This document shows positions 42,844-52,414 of a stretch of DNA of 64,000 nt, piece after piece (position 1 is the first letter of the stretch; each line of letters begins with the position of its first letter). The position numbers and the translations under genes were made by a program. Source of the stretch: Cytophagales bacterium (lineage in GTDB: Bacteria; Bacteroidota; Bacteroidia; Cytophagales; Spirosomataceae); assembly GCA_004292855.1 (NCBI GenBank), contig RDXN01000052.1, forward strand, positions 1 through 64,000, written 5' to 3'. The notes under the pieces are model-generated. The model did not search any database and was not told the origin of the DNA. It worked only from the letters and a program-made list of their open reading frames with translations.

Positions 42844-44325
42844 ATGCCAAACCCCACTCCCCTAATTATCGGTGCTGACCTCGGCACCACCAACGTCAAA
42901 GCTCTTGCCTTCGACCCGGTCACCGAACAGATTGTGGCCCACGCGTCGCGCCCACTCACGACCGAACAGCCGCAGCCGGGCTATTCGGAGCAACAACCCG
43001 AAGCCATTTGGCAGGCCTTTGGCGAGGTGATGCGTGAGGTGATGGACGAGGTAAACAAGGCAGGCGGAACCGTGCAGATGGTGGCCTTCAGCACGGCCAT
43101 GCACAGTCTGATGGCCGTCGATGCGGAGGGCAACCCGCTGACTAATGCCGTGTTGTGGTCCGATAATCGGGCGGAGGCCGAGGCCCAGACCCTCCGAACG
43201 CATCAGGCCGCACTGGGGCAGGCCATTTACCACCAAACGGGCATCCCGATGCACCCCATGATTCCGTTGTGCAAACTGGCCTATTGGCGGCATCATCAGC
43301 CCGATTTACTTAAACAAGCCGCTCGGTTTGTAGGCATCAAAGAGTTTCTCTGGCATCGACTCACGGGCGAGTTCCAGATTGATTATTCACTGGCCACCGC
43401 CACCGGCCTTTACGATCAGGAACACCGCCAATGGAGCGGGCTGGCCCTGTCGTTCGCGGGCATCACCGCTGATCAACTTTCCGACCTCGTCCCGACAAAC
43501 CACCAGCAACCTCTGCTCGACGGGGCCACTACGCACACGGGTCTGCTCGCCGGAACAACTCTGCTCATTGGCGCGTCGGATGGGTGTCTGGCTAATTTGG
43601 GGGCGGGGGCCATCTCGGCGGGCGTCACCACGCTCACGATTGGCACAAGCGGGGCCATCCGCCAAACCGTCCGGCAACCCCTGCGCGACCCGCAGGGCCG
43701 GTTGTTCTGTTACCATTTGGCCGAGGGTTATTACGTGGTGGGCGGCCCTACCAACAACGGGGCCAACGTATTGCAATGGCTGGCCGAAAACCTGACCCGC
43801 GCCACCCCCGAAAACGCCTTAAGCCAAGCCACTACCGTACCCGCCGGGTCCGATGGCCTGCTGTTTTTGCCCTATCTGCAAGGCGAACGCGCCCCGCTCT
43901 GGGATGCCGCCGTTCGCGGGGCCTTTCACCATGTCGACTGGAGCCACACCCAGGCTCATTTTGCCCGCGCTACGCTCGAAGGTGTGTTGTTCAATCTCTT
44001 AAGCATCAACGCGCTACTTGCCGAGCAGACTGCCCCTACCCACGTGATTCATGCCAACGGCGGGTTTGCCCAGTCGGCGTTTTGGGTGCAGATGCTCGCC
44101 GACATGGCTGGGGTGCCCGTGCGACTCAACGCCACCAACGAAAGCGGGGCCATCGGGGCTATTTTGCTCGCCCTGACCGCCACCGGCCACTACCCCACCC
44201 TCGACGCGGCCTCGGCCAGCGTGAACTTCGGCAAGACGTACGAACCCAATCCCGACAACCACCAAATCTATAGGGCCGCTTTCGAGCGGTTCCGGGCCGT
44301 ACAAGCTTTATTAGCTGATAAATAA
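42844..44325 (+). CDS. FGGY family carbohydrate kinase, gluconokinase-like
   Basis: A 493-residue ATP-dependent sugar kinase with two actin-like domains. The N-terminal phosphate loop is IIGADLGTTNVKALAFD. MHPMIPLCKLAYW, the catalytic-Asp region IGASDGCLANLGAG, and TLTIGTSGAIR are spelled as in gluconokinases of the FGGY family; ANGGFAQSAFWVQMLADM is the second signature. It would make 6-phosphogluconate from gluconate. Xylulokinase is the main alternative. It is divergent from the ABC fusion gene. Confidence 0.85.
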   Translation: MPNPTPLIIGADLGTTNVKALAFDPVTEQIVAHASRPLTTEQPQPGYSEQQPEAIWQAFGEVMREVMDEVNKAGGTVQMVAFSTAMHSLMAVDAEGNPLTNAVLWSDNRAEAEAQTLRTHQAALGQAIYHQTGIPMHPMIPLCKLAYWRHHQPDLLKQAARFVGIKEFLWHRLTGEFQIDYSLATATGLYDQEHRQWSGLALSFAGITADQLSDLVPTNHQQPLLDGATTHTGLLAGTTLLIGASDGCLANLGAGAISAGVTTLTIGTSGAIRQTVRQPLRDPQGRLFCYHLAEGYYVVGGPTNNGANVLQWLAENLTRATPENALSQATTVPAGSDGLLFLPYLQGERAPLWDAAVRGAFHHVDWSHTQAHFARATLEGVLFNLLSINALLAEQTAPTHVIHANGGFAQSAFWVQMLADMAGVPVRLNATNESGAIGAILLALTATGHYPTLDAASASVNFGKTYEPNPDNHQIYRAAFERFRAVQALLADK

Positions 44326-44403
44326 GAAAGTATCCCACACCGCAACGAAGCTTTTGTACCTGACGTACAACGGATTGAGTGATTCCCTAAACCGGCTTTG
44401 TTT

Positions 44404-46812
44404 ATGCGTGTGAATGTGTACGATTCGTGGAGAATTCGTTCGGTTACTATACACATGCTGTTGTGGTGCGGAATGCTGCTACTTGCCCTACCCACGCAGG
44501 CCACGCATCTGGTAGGAGGCCATATCGAAATGCGACCTATCGGCACTACGCCGGGGCAGTATAGGATTACGATCACCAACTATTTCGAGAACAATAATAG
44601 TGGCCAACAAGCAAACGGCGGGTCCGTTGGCATCTTTCGTAAACGCGATAACATGCTGATGATGAGTTTTATCACGACCGAGTCGACCATTCGCAAGCCC
44701 ATCATCTTCGCCAACGAGAAATGTGCGGAACAACGTAAACTTAATTTCATCGTGGCCACTTTCGCGGCCACCATTACGCTGAATCCCGCCACTTACAACG
44801 ATCCGCAGGGCTACTATATCTCCTACCAGACCCGAAACCGAAATGCAGGTGTCAATAATATTACAAATCCAACTGGCACCGGCTACACCTTTTACCTGGA
44901 GTTTCCGGCTCTAACCCAAAACGGCCAACCGTTTTTGAATGGCTCGCCCCGCTTCCCCGACATCAACGGCGAATACATTTGCCGGGGCGACGCATTCACA
45001 TTCCACTTCGGCGGCACTGACCCCGATGGCGACGAGTTGCGCTACTCGATGATTACCCCACTCAATTACCGCACAAATGGAGTGGGGCCTGGTCCTTACC
45101 CTACTGTTTCGTGGGCATCGGGATATGGGGCAAACAACGCCATTCCGGGTAATCCAACCCTTCGCGTAGATCCCAAAACGGGCGAATTATCAGTTACGGC
45201 CACGCAGATTGGTTTGTTTGTATTTGCGGTCAATGTGGAAGAGTTTCGGAACGGGCAGAAGATTGGCGAGGTTCGGCGTGATTTTCAATTACTCGTGGTC
45301 GACTGCCCACCCGCCACTATTCCGAGGGCCGTGGTGAAAGCCGAAACCTATCCCGCCACCGCCCAATCGTTCACTATTTGCCCAACCAAATCCGTTTCGC
45401 TCGTTGCCAACACCAACCCAACCTGGTACTACCAATGGCAACGCGATGGCCTTAACCTCCCCGGCGACACACTGCCCACTCTCAGGGCCACACTCCCCGG
45501 TGAATACGAGGTGGTGGTATCGTCGAAATTGAGTTGTGTGAAAGCAAGTAGCTCGCAGAGCATGAGCGTGACGGTGTTCAATATTGACGCCCGCGTGGAT
45601 TCATCGGGACATTTGTGCGCTACCTCCGGCACGGTCAGTTTGAGCCTTGCCGACGCCCCCAATCAGACGTATAGGTGGTTCGTCAACGGCACCTTGCGAG
45701 CCGGGGCCACCCGCCCCCTGCTTACAACGAGTGGGCCGGGGCAGTTCCAACCCGAAATCACGAACACGCGCTATGGTTGTCAGATTCGGGCCGATTTGCG
45801 GATCGTCTGGAGGTCGGAGCCGATGCAGGCGTCGCTGAGTAGTTCGCAAACGGCCTTGTGCCCTAATGGGAGCCTGACGCTCCGGGGCGCAGGGGGTGTT
45901 AATTACGTCTGGGCAATGGGCAACACGCCCCAAACGGGCAGCACGGCCACGTTCGAGGCCAAAACGGCCGGTACGTACAACCTCACGGCCATCGACCAAT
46001 ACGGCTGCGAGGGCATAGCCACACCCCTCGCCATCGGCCAAATTCCGACCATCACACCCACGCTCGACCCGGTCACGCCCGTCTGTGGAACGGCTAACCC
46101 CGCCGTTACGTTGCGGGGTGCGCCTGCGGGTGGGCAGGGCACGGTGGGCGAGTACGCGGGCGAGGGGGCAGCATCGGCGGGTGTCCTGAACGGCACCTTC
46201 GACCCGGCGCGGGCGGGCATCGGCGATCACGTGCTGACCTACACCGTGCGGCCCGCGCCCTGGTGCGAAGCTGTCGTGACCCGTCAAACGGCCATCGTCG
46301 CGCCCATCCCGACCATCGCCCTGCCCGACACGGTCAAAACCTGGGCAGGCAACTCAATCACCCTCGAACCCCTGCTGACGGGTAATCCCAACCAGTTCTG
46401 GTGGTCGCCCGCTGCATTTTTGGCCGATGAGAACTCGGCGGTGGCGCAAATCGTAGACATCCAGCACGACACCACCTACTATTTTCGCGTGGCAAACGCC
46501 ATAGGTTGCGAGGCCCGAGACACCGTTCGGGTGTTGGTATTCAGTCGTATCTGGGTTCCCGACGCCTTCACGCCCAACCGCGACGGCCACAACGATGTGC
46601 TGGAGTTGAAAGGCGTAGAGGGCTTCACCCTGGCCGAAATGACCGTGCTTGACCGTTGGGGCGAGGTGGTGTACCGAAGCACCGACGGATACCGAACCCC
46701 TTTCGATGGCACGTTCCAGGGCCAACCCCTACCTGCCGGTAACTACGTCTACGTGCTCAAACCCGCCCCCAGTTATCAGACCTTGCGGGGGCGAGTGGTG
46801 ATTATGCGGTAG
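44404..46812 (+). CDS. Large secreted protein with gliding-motility C-terminal domain (T9SS substrate)
   Basis: An 802-residue secreted protein; the ATG at 44404 is preferred over a TTG two codons before. The signal peptide ends about LPTQATH, and the mature N-terminus HLVGGHIEMRPIG is a form often found in such proteins. Repeated immunoglobulin-like beta domains follow (about 300-700). The C-terminus is a CHU_C/type B sorting domain: WVPDAFTPNRDGHNDVLELK, VLDRWGEVVYRS, GNYVYVLK and ending VVIMR. This signal directs export by the type IX secretion system. It is probably a surface adhesin. No catalytic domain was seen. Confidence 0.85.
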   Translation: MRVNVYDSWRIRSVTIHMLLWCGMLLLALPTQATHLVGGHIEMRPIGTTPGQYRITITNYFENNNSGQQANGGSVGIFRKRDNMLMMSFITTESTIRKPIIFANEKCAEQRKLNFIVATFAATITLNPATYNDPQGYYISYQTRNRNAGVNNITNPTGTGYTFYLEFPALTQNGQPFLNGSPRFPDINGEYICRGDAFTFHFGGTDPDGDELRYSMITPLNYRTNGVGPGPYPTVSWASGYGANNAIPGNPTLRVDPKTGELSVTATQIGLFVFAVNVEEFRNGQKIGEVRRDFQLLVVDCPPATIPRAVVKAETYPATAQSFTICPTKSVSLVANTNPTWYYQWQRDGLNLPGDTLPTLRATLPGEYEVVVSSKLSCVKASSSQSMSVTVFNIDARVDSSGHLCATSGTVSLSLADAPNQTYRWFVNGTLRAGATRPLLTTSGPGQFQPEITNTRYGCQIRADLRIVWRSEPMQASLSSSQTALCPNGSLTLRGAGGVNYVWAMGNTPQTGSTATFEAKTAGTYNLTAIDQYGCEGIATPLAIGQIPTITPTLDPVTPVCGTANPAVTLRGAPAGGQGTVGEYAGEGAASAGVLNGTFDPARAGIGDHVLTYTVRPAPWCEAVVTRQTAIVAPIPTIALPDTVKTWAGNSITLEPLLTGNPNQFWWSPAAFLADENSAVAQIVDIQHDTTYYFRVANAIGCEARDTVRVLVFSRIWVPDAFTPNRDGHNDVLELKGVEGFTLAEMTVLDRWGEVVYRSTDGYRTPFDGTFQGQPLPAGNYVYVLKPAPSYQTLRGRVVIMR

Positions 46813-46919
46813 TAGACTAGCTGGGGTTTGCAAGACAAAAACTCCCCCATCTTATTCAAAAAACTTTCTCGTTCCGTATCTTAGTGCCGTTAAACAGACA
46901 GCCCAAACAGCCTCAACCG

Positions 46920-47219
46920 ATGAGCGAGCACGAATTTAACGAGAACGTTCAGCGCGAACTGACCCGCATTCGGGTGCAACTCCGCCTACAGGAAGAACGA
47001 CTGGCCGAGCATGAAGTCCGAATTGCCCGGCTCGAAAACCGCCTGACCAAACAGGAGCAGCAACTTGCCCTGATCGAAGCCCGACACGACCGGATTGTAC
47101 ACGATCACCACCTGGTTATGCGCTACGTGGGTATCACTGCCGACGACTTTGAGCAGATCAAAGCGGGTGAGCTAAACCCGCGCTACCTGTTGAACACCGT
47201 GGGCAGGCGACAGAATTAA
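46920..47219 (+). CDS. Small coiled-coil protein
   Basis: A 99-residue soluble protein beginning MSEHEFNENVQRELTRIRVQ. Residues about 5-65 form an uninterrupted coiled coil rich in Leu, Glu, Gln and Arg; the tail (MRYVGITADDFEQIKAGEL) looks globular. A GTG 36 nt upstream is possible but less likely. It precedes gldG on the same strand with a 36-nt gap. No family was recognised. Confidence 0.65.
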   Translation: MSEHEFNENVQRELTRIRVQLRLQEERLAEHEVRIARLENRLTKQEQQLALIEARHDRIVHDHHLVMRYVGITADDFEQIKAGELNPRYLLNTVGRRQN

Positions 47220-47255
47220 CACGCGAACAGGCGGGCGTTTTGCGTTAACTCACCA

Positions 47256-48947
47256 ATGAAAAGACTTCTTATTGCCCTGGTGGCTCTGGTAGTAGTGAAT
47301 ATAGCGTCGGCGTTCCTGTTTTTCAGGGCCGACCTCACCGCCGAGAAACGTTACACGCTCTCTACAGCTACGCGCAACCTGCTGGCTAATCTCGACGACG
47401 ACATCCATATTAACGTCTATCTCACGGGCGATCTGCCTCCTAGCTTCAAACGGCTCGAAAACGCCGTTCGTGAAACGCTCGATGAGTTCGCAGCCCGCGC
47501 AGACCGGCCTGTTACCTATCGGTTTGTGGATGTGGATGCCGTAACCGACTCGGCGGCCCGCAAGAAATTGGTTATCGACCTCATGCAGAAGGGTCTTACG
47601 CCCACCAACGTCGTGTCGCCACAGGGGGGCAAACGTACCGAGAAGATTGCGTTTCCGTGGGCTGTTGTTTCGTATAAAGGTCAGGAGGTGCCGGTTTTGC
47701 TGCTCAAAGGCAATAAAGCAGCCTCGCCCGAAGAGCAACTCAATCAGTCGTATGAAGGCGTTGAATACGCACTCGCATCTGCCGTACGCAAGCTGACTCA
47801 ACCCGCCGGCAGTCGCCGACGCGTGGGGTTGCTGGCCCGCACGAAGGTGCCACCCTCGCGCTTTTCGGACCTGCTGGCGTCGGTGCAGGAGAACTACGAC
47901 CTGTTCTTTGTGGACCTGAGCAAACCCGGCCCCCTCACGAACCTCGACGTGCTGCTCGTGCCTAAACCCGACCAACCCTTTTCAGACGACGACCTGTTTA
48001 AGATCGACCAGTATGTGGTGAAGGGGGGACACGCCCTGTTTTTTGTGGACGGTGCCCGCGTGGATTCGGTGGGGGTAGAGGGCACGTTTGCTCAACCGTT
48101 GGCCCTGAACCTCGACGAGTTGTTTTTTGGGTGGGGCGTCCGCGTAAACCGCGATCTGGTGAAAGACCTGAGTTGCAACGTGATCCCGCTCAACGTTGGC
48201 AGCATGGGCGACAAACCCAATATCCAGTTGGTGCCCTGGCGGTTTTACCCGATTATCAACAACTTTGGTGCCCAGGGAGCCGCACGGAACCCCATTGTAC
48301 GCAACCTCGACGCCGTTTGGGCGCGGTTTGCCAGCACCATCGACACCGTTCGGGCGCAGGGCGCGGGTGGGTCGGCGATCCGCAAAACGCCCCTGTTGCT
48401 CACATCACCCTACACCCAGCTTCGGCAGGCTCCTGTGGTGTTGGCATACAACGAGGCCCGCCAACAACCCGACCCCCGCACCTACAACGGGGGGGTGCGC
48501 GTGCTGGCCTGCCTGCTCGAAGGCCGGTTTCGGTCGCTTTATGCTAATCAAATTCTGCCGGGCGACCCACGCGCTCAGGGGTTCAAAGCCGAAGGGGATG
48601 ATGGCTCGTCGGAGCGGGCAAGGGTCATTGTGTGTTCGGATGGCGATCTGGTGGTGAACGATGTTGACTACAAGCGGCAAACCCCCTACCCTCTCGGCTT
48701 TGATAGATACACCCGGCAGACGTTTGCCAACAAAGATTTCGCGCTCAACGCTATCGACTACCTGGCCGACCCGGAGGGTGTAATTGAAGCCCGGAACCGG
48801 CAGATAACGCTCCGCCCACTCGACAAAATCCGGTTACGGAGCGAACGAACGAGTTGGCAACTGCTTAATCTGCTCGGACCAGTTATGCTGGTGGGACTAA
48901 TTGGCCTGATCTGGCAATGGAACCGTAGACGGCAGTACGGACAGTAA
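47256..48947 (+). CDS. gldG: Gliding-motility ABC-transporter-associated protein GldG
   Basis: A 563-residue protein with an N-terminal TM helix (about 3-24, before FRADLTAEKRYTLS) and a C-terminal TM helix (about 533-553, LLGPVMLVGLIGLIWQW). The periplasmic body is the ABC-type uncharacterised domain shared with the GldG/intraflagellar-like family: DDIHINVYLTGDLPPSFKRL, LLVPKPDQPFSDDDLFKIDQYV and the late FANKDFALNAIDYLADPEG. In gliding Bacteroidota GldA, GldF and GldG form an ABC transporter; its role is not clear. The permease gldF, usually directly upstream, is absent here. A strong terminator follows. Confidence 0.9.
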   Translation: MKRLLIALVALVVVNIASAFLFFRADLTAEKRYTLSTATRNLLANLDDDIHINVYLTGDLPPSFKRLENAVRETLDEFAARADRPVTYRFVDVDAVTDSAARKKLVIDLMQKGLTPTNVVSPQGGKRTEKIAFPWAVVSYKGQEVPVLLLKGNKAASPEEQLNQSYEGVEYALASAVRKLTQPAGSRRRVGLLARTKVPPSRFSDLLASVQENYDLFFVDLSKPGPLTNLDVLLVPKPDQPFSDDDLFKIDQYVVKGGHALFFVDGARVDSVGVEGTFAQPLALNLDELFFGWGVRVNRDLVKDLSCNVIPLNVGSMGDKPNIQLVPWRFYPIINNFGAQGAARNPIVRNLDAVWARFASTIDTVRAQGAGGSAIRKTPLLLTSPYTQLRQAPVVLAYNEARQQPDPRTYNGGVRVLACLLEGRFRSLYANQILPGDPRAQGFKAEGDDGSSERARVIVCSDGDLVVNDVDYKRQTPYPLGFDRYTRQTFANKDFALNAIDYLADPEGVIEARNRQITLRPLDKIRLRSERTSWQLLNLLGPVMLVGLIGLIWQWNRRRQYGQ

Positions 48948-48966
48948 AAGCCTCCCAAAAATGAAC

Positions 48967-49012
48967 AAAAACAATAGGCAAACCTCATTGATGAGGTTTG
49001 CCTATTGTTTTT
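48967..49012 (+). terminator. Strong intrinsic terminator after gldG
   Basis: A perfect 22-bp inverted repeat (48967-48988 and 48991-49012) with a 2-nt centre; the outer part is A-run/T-run, so it works in both directions. Confidence 0.9.
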
Positions 49013-49166
49013 GTGGGGTATAAGTACTCAGTAGTATTGCTTATATTTCAATTAAAAAAGAGGATCATCAAAATGCGATGAACTAAGAAAAATACTCAAA
49101 CTAAGATGTGATTTGCATATTTTCTCTTTTACTATACATTTTTGCCAATCAGGTGCCTTCACTACG

Positions 49167-49198
49167 TTTGCCCAATTTTGAGTATATGGGTTTCTTTG
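49167..49198 (+). promoter_or_regulatory. Promoter for the susC/susD operon
   Basis: TTTG (49167-49170), 20 nt, and TTTCTTTG (49191-49198), seven of eight matches to TAnnTTTG. The transcript would have a leader of about 115 nt. Confidence 0.55.
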
Positions 49199-49321
49199 CA
49201 GGTTGTTTATGGTGGACTGGAGTTCAGACTGTTCCTAATTCCCTTGTTAGAAATACCGGAGTATCGGTCCTACCATAAACAATACGTATTCAAATAATTA
49301 AAACTTATTAATCACAACCTA

Positions 49322-52300
49322 ATGATGAATTTCTCCTCCTCGCTGTGTCGAAACAGGGTGAATCATTTTGTGGCGACGGTTGGAAAAGGGCTGCTTATCG
49401 CGCTCCTATCCATTGTCTCACTGAACCTTCAGGCACAGGACAAGCAAGTAACCGGCAAGGTTTCTGACGGCAGTGGCCTTGGAATGCCGGGTGTTAGCAT
49501 CGCCATTAAAGGCTCTACTCGCGGTACCAACAGTGATGCCAACGGTAATTACAGTATCAACGTGTCGACCAATGCGGTGCTGGTATTCAGCTTCGTAGGG
49601 TACACGTCGCGCGACATTGCAGTAGGTAATCAGAGTGTGCTGAACGTAACATTGGCCGAAGACGCCAAGTCGTTGAGCGAAGTGGTTGTTGTAGGTTACG
49701 GTACGCAGCAGAAACGCGACATTACGGGTTCGGTATCGGCTCTGAAAACGAGCGATTTTAACCCCGGTGTTGTGGCCTCTGCCGATCAATTGATGCAGGG
49801 CCGTGCGTCGGGTGTGCAGATCACGCAGAACAACGGTGCGCCGGGTGCGGCTACTTCGGTTCGTATTCGTGGAGGTACGTCGATCACGGCGGGTAACGAC
49901 CCACTTTATGTAATCGACGGTGTACCCCTCGACAACTCGGCTACCAACCCCCCAAGTAACTCACGGGCAAGCGGTATCGACGGTGGTATTCCTTCAAACG
50001 GCAACTCAAACCCCCTGAACTTCCTGAACCCATCGGACATTGCCTCGATTGACATCCTGAAAGATGCATCGGCAACGGCAATCTACGGGGCACGGGCTGC
50101 CAACGGGGTTGTTCTCATCACAACGAAGCGTGGCACCAAGGGACAGGGTCGCGTATCGTACGATGCCTATTACGGAACAACGTCGTTGCGGAAGCGCGTC
50201 GACATTTTGGACGCTGCCGAGTGGAAAGCTGTTTCAAGCAAGAACGGTGGTGTAGCTGGTGGGTCGGCTAACGTTGATCTTCAGGACGAGGTATTCCGGG
50301 TGGGTAACATCCAGAACCACAGCCTGGGCTTTAGCGGTGGTAGCGACAACACGAACTATTACGTGTCGCTTGGTTATGCGAATCAGGATGGTATCATCAA
50401 AACAAGCAACCAAAATCGTCTGTCAGCACGGGTGAACCTGCAACAGCGGGCGATCAACAACCGGTTGGTTATTGATTTCGGTTTGACTGGCTCACGAGAG
50501 AAGCAACGTCAGGTTGCGGCTGGTGAATCAGGTGACTTCCGGGGTGGTATTTTGGCCGGTTTGTACAAGTGGAATCCGACAAACCCACTGGTTAATCCAG
50601 ATGGTTCGTTCAATCAGCTTTCGCCTTCGGTTCCAAACCCACTGGCTCTGATCGACCTGATCAACGACAACCTGAAAGTAGACCGCGTATTGTCGAATAT
50701 TTCGGCTGAGTTTGAAATTGTGAAAGGCCTGAAAGCGAAAGCGTTTGGCTCGTTGAACACCACAAGTGGTATCCGCGACAGCTACTTCTCGCAGCAATTG
50801 CTCAACTACGCTCCATACGGCGGTGTTGCTACGATTGGCCGCACAAACTTCACTAGCTCGCAGATTGACTACACGTTGAGCTACAACAAAGAGGTAGCCC
50901 GTGGACAAAATCTGGGTGTTTTGGCTGGTTTCTCATACCAGAAGTTCGTAAACCAGAGTGCTGATGCGTTCACGCGGGGCTTCCTGAACGACGTATTAGG
51001 TGCCAACAAGTTGCAGTCAGCTTCTGACTTCACGGTTCCTTCGTTGTCAGACAAAACACAGCGCGAAATCCAGTCATTCTTTGGTCGTGTTAACTACGAC
51101 ATCAATGGCAAGTATCTGTTGACGGCAACCGTTCGTCGCGATGGTGCGTCGGTATTCGGTGCCAACAACAAGTACGGTATCTTCCCATCGGCTTCGTTGG
51201 GCTGGCGGATTTCGGACGAAGATTTCATGAAGTCGCAGACCGTATTCTCAAACCTGAAACTGCGGCTTGGTTACGGTGAGGTAGGTAACGCAAACATTCA
51301 GCCGTACCGCGCCCTGACAACCGTAACGGCAGACCCAAGCAAGTCGGCTCTTATTGCTGGCACATACAAACTGGGTGTTGGCCTCACGCGGGCCTCGAAC
51401 CCCGATTTGAAGTGGGAGTCGACCTCGTCGCTCAACATCGGTCTGGACTACGGTATCCTGAACAACCGTTTCCAGGGTTCTATCGAATTCTTTAATAAGA
51501 ACACGAACAACCTGTTGTACGAAATCCAGATTCCTCAGCCTGCTCCGTTCCCCTTCCAATTGTCGAACGTAGGTTCGATGCGGAACACGGGTGTTGAATT
51601 TGATCTGAACGCTTCGCTTGTATCGACGCCTAAGTTTAGCTGGAAAGCCCAATTGAACTTCACGGCTCTGAAAAACGAGATCACCAAGATTCAGGACGGT
51701 GCTGGTTTCCTCGTGTCGGCACGCGGTGTAGGTGCTGGTGCATCAAACGCTCCTGTTCAGGTGTTGGTCGTTGGACAGCCGTTCGGTACGTTCCTGATGA
51801 ACCCCATCGTGGGCTATGGTCCTGAAGTAGGTGGTGCTCAATCGCCTAAGTATGGCACGAAAGACGCCATTGCCCTGATCACGACTGGCGAAAGCATCAA
51901 CTTCGGAACAGGTTTGCCAACTCGCTACGGCGGTTTGAACAACAGCTTCACATTCGGTGATTTCGATGCCAGCCTGTTCCTGCAATACTCAGGTGGCAAC
52001 AAGATACTGAACAACAGCTTCTACGAATACACGCGTCTGGACAACATCACCAAGAACGCGTACGGTGCTGCTAAGCCGCTGTATAACGACCCTGAGACGC
52101 GTTTCAACGCTGACTTCCTGGAGAACGGTAGTTTCGTTCGCGTGGGCAACCTGACACTTGGCTACAAGATTCCTGCTTCGGTGTTTGGTGGTTCAAAAAT
52201 CGTGAACAACGCTCGTATCTATGTAACAGGCCAAAACCTGCACGTATTCACGAAATACAAAGGTTTCGATCCGGGCGTAAGCTCGCAGTTGGGTGTTGAT

Positions 52301-52381
52301 GGTGCTGGTGCCGTTGGCGTTGATTACCTGGCCTATCCGCTGCCACGTAACCTCCTGATTGGTGTAAACATTGGTTTTTAA
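49322..52381 (+). CDS. susC: SusC/RagA-type TonB-linked outer-membrane transporter
   Basis: A 1019-residue protein. The signal peptide ends at SLNLQAQ (about 38). A carboxypeptidase-regulatory-like plug extension follows (VTGKVSDGSGLGMPGVSIAI, about 43-125), then the TonB box region SEVVVVGYGTQ, the plug (IRGGTSITAGNDPLYVIDG) and a 22-strand barrel ending LLIGVNIGF. SusC-like proteins import oligosaccharides or peptides across the outer membrane with a SusD lid. The start may be the first or second Met. Codons favour GGT, GCT and CGT more than neighbouring genes, suggesting high expression. No glycoside hydrolase is nearby, so the substrate is unknown. Confidence 0.95.
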   Translation: MMNFSSSLCRNRVNHFVATVGKGLLIALLSIVSLNLQAQDKQVTGKVSDGSGLGMPGVSIAIKGSTRGTNSDANGNYSINVSTNAVLVFSFVGYTSRDIAVGNQSVLNVTLAEDAKSLSEVVVVGYGTQQKRDITGSVSALKTSDFNPGVVASADQLMQGRASGVQITQNNGAPGAATSVRIRGGTSITAGNDPLYVIDGVPLDNSATNPPSNSRASGIDGGIPSNGNSNPLNFLNPSDIASIDILKDASATAIYGARAANGVVLITTKRGTKGQGRVSYDAYYGTTSLRKRVDILDAAEWKAVSSKNGGVAGGSANVDLQDEVFRVGNIQNHSLGFSGGSDNTNYYVSLGYANQDGIIKTSNQNRLSARVNLQQRAINNRLVIDFGLTGSREKQRQVAAGESGDFRGGILAGLYKWNPTNPLVNPDGSFNQLSPSVPNPLALIDLINDNLKVDRVLSNISAEFEIVKGLKAKAFGSLNTTSGIRDSYFSQQLLNYAPYGGVATIGRTNFTSSQIDYTLSYNKEVARGQNLGVLAGFSYQKFVNQSADAFTRGFLNDVLGANKLQSASDFTVPSLSDKTQREIQSFFGRVNYDINGKYLLTATVRRDGASVFGANNKYGIFPSASLGWRISDEDFMKSQTVFSNLKLRLGYGEVGNANIQPYRALTTVTADPSKSALIAGTYKLGVGLTRASNPDLKWESTSSLNIGLDYGILNNRFQGSIEFFNKNTNNLLYEIQIPQPAPFPFQLSNVGSMRNTGVEFDLNASLVSTPKFSWKAQLNFTALKNEITKIQDGAGFLVSARGVGAGASNAPVQVLVVGQPFGTFLMNPIVGYGPEVGGAQSPKYGTKDAIALITTGESINFGTGLPTRYGGLNNSFTFGDFDASLFLQYSGGNKILNNSFYEYTRLDNITKNAYGAAKPLYNDPETRFNADFLENGSFVRVGNLTLGYKIPASVFGGSKIVNNARIYVTGQNLHVFTKYKGFDPGVSSQLGVDGAGAVGVDYLAYPLPRNLLIGVNIGF

Positions 52382-52414
52382 TTCTGAAAACTGACAAGTT
52401 CAAGAACATTCAAA

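Larger units (their letters stand above)
48948..49321. other. Intergenic region with terminator and susC leader
   Basis: About 374 nt holding the gldG terminator (48967-49012), AT-rich DNA without ORF to about 49160, a promoter (49167-49198) and a leader of roughly 115 nt before the SusC start. The leader contains no hairpin or regulatory element that I can name. Confidence 0.5.
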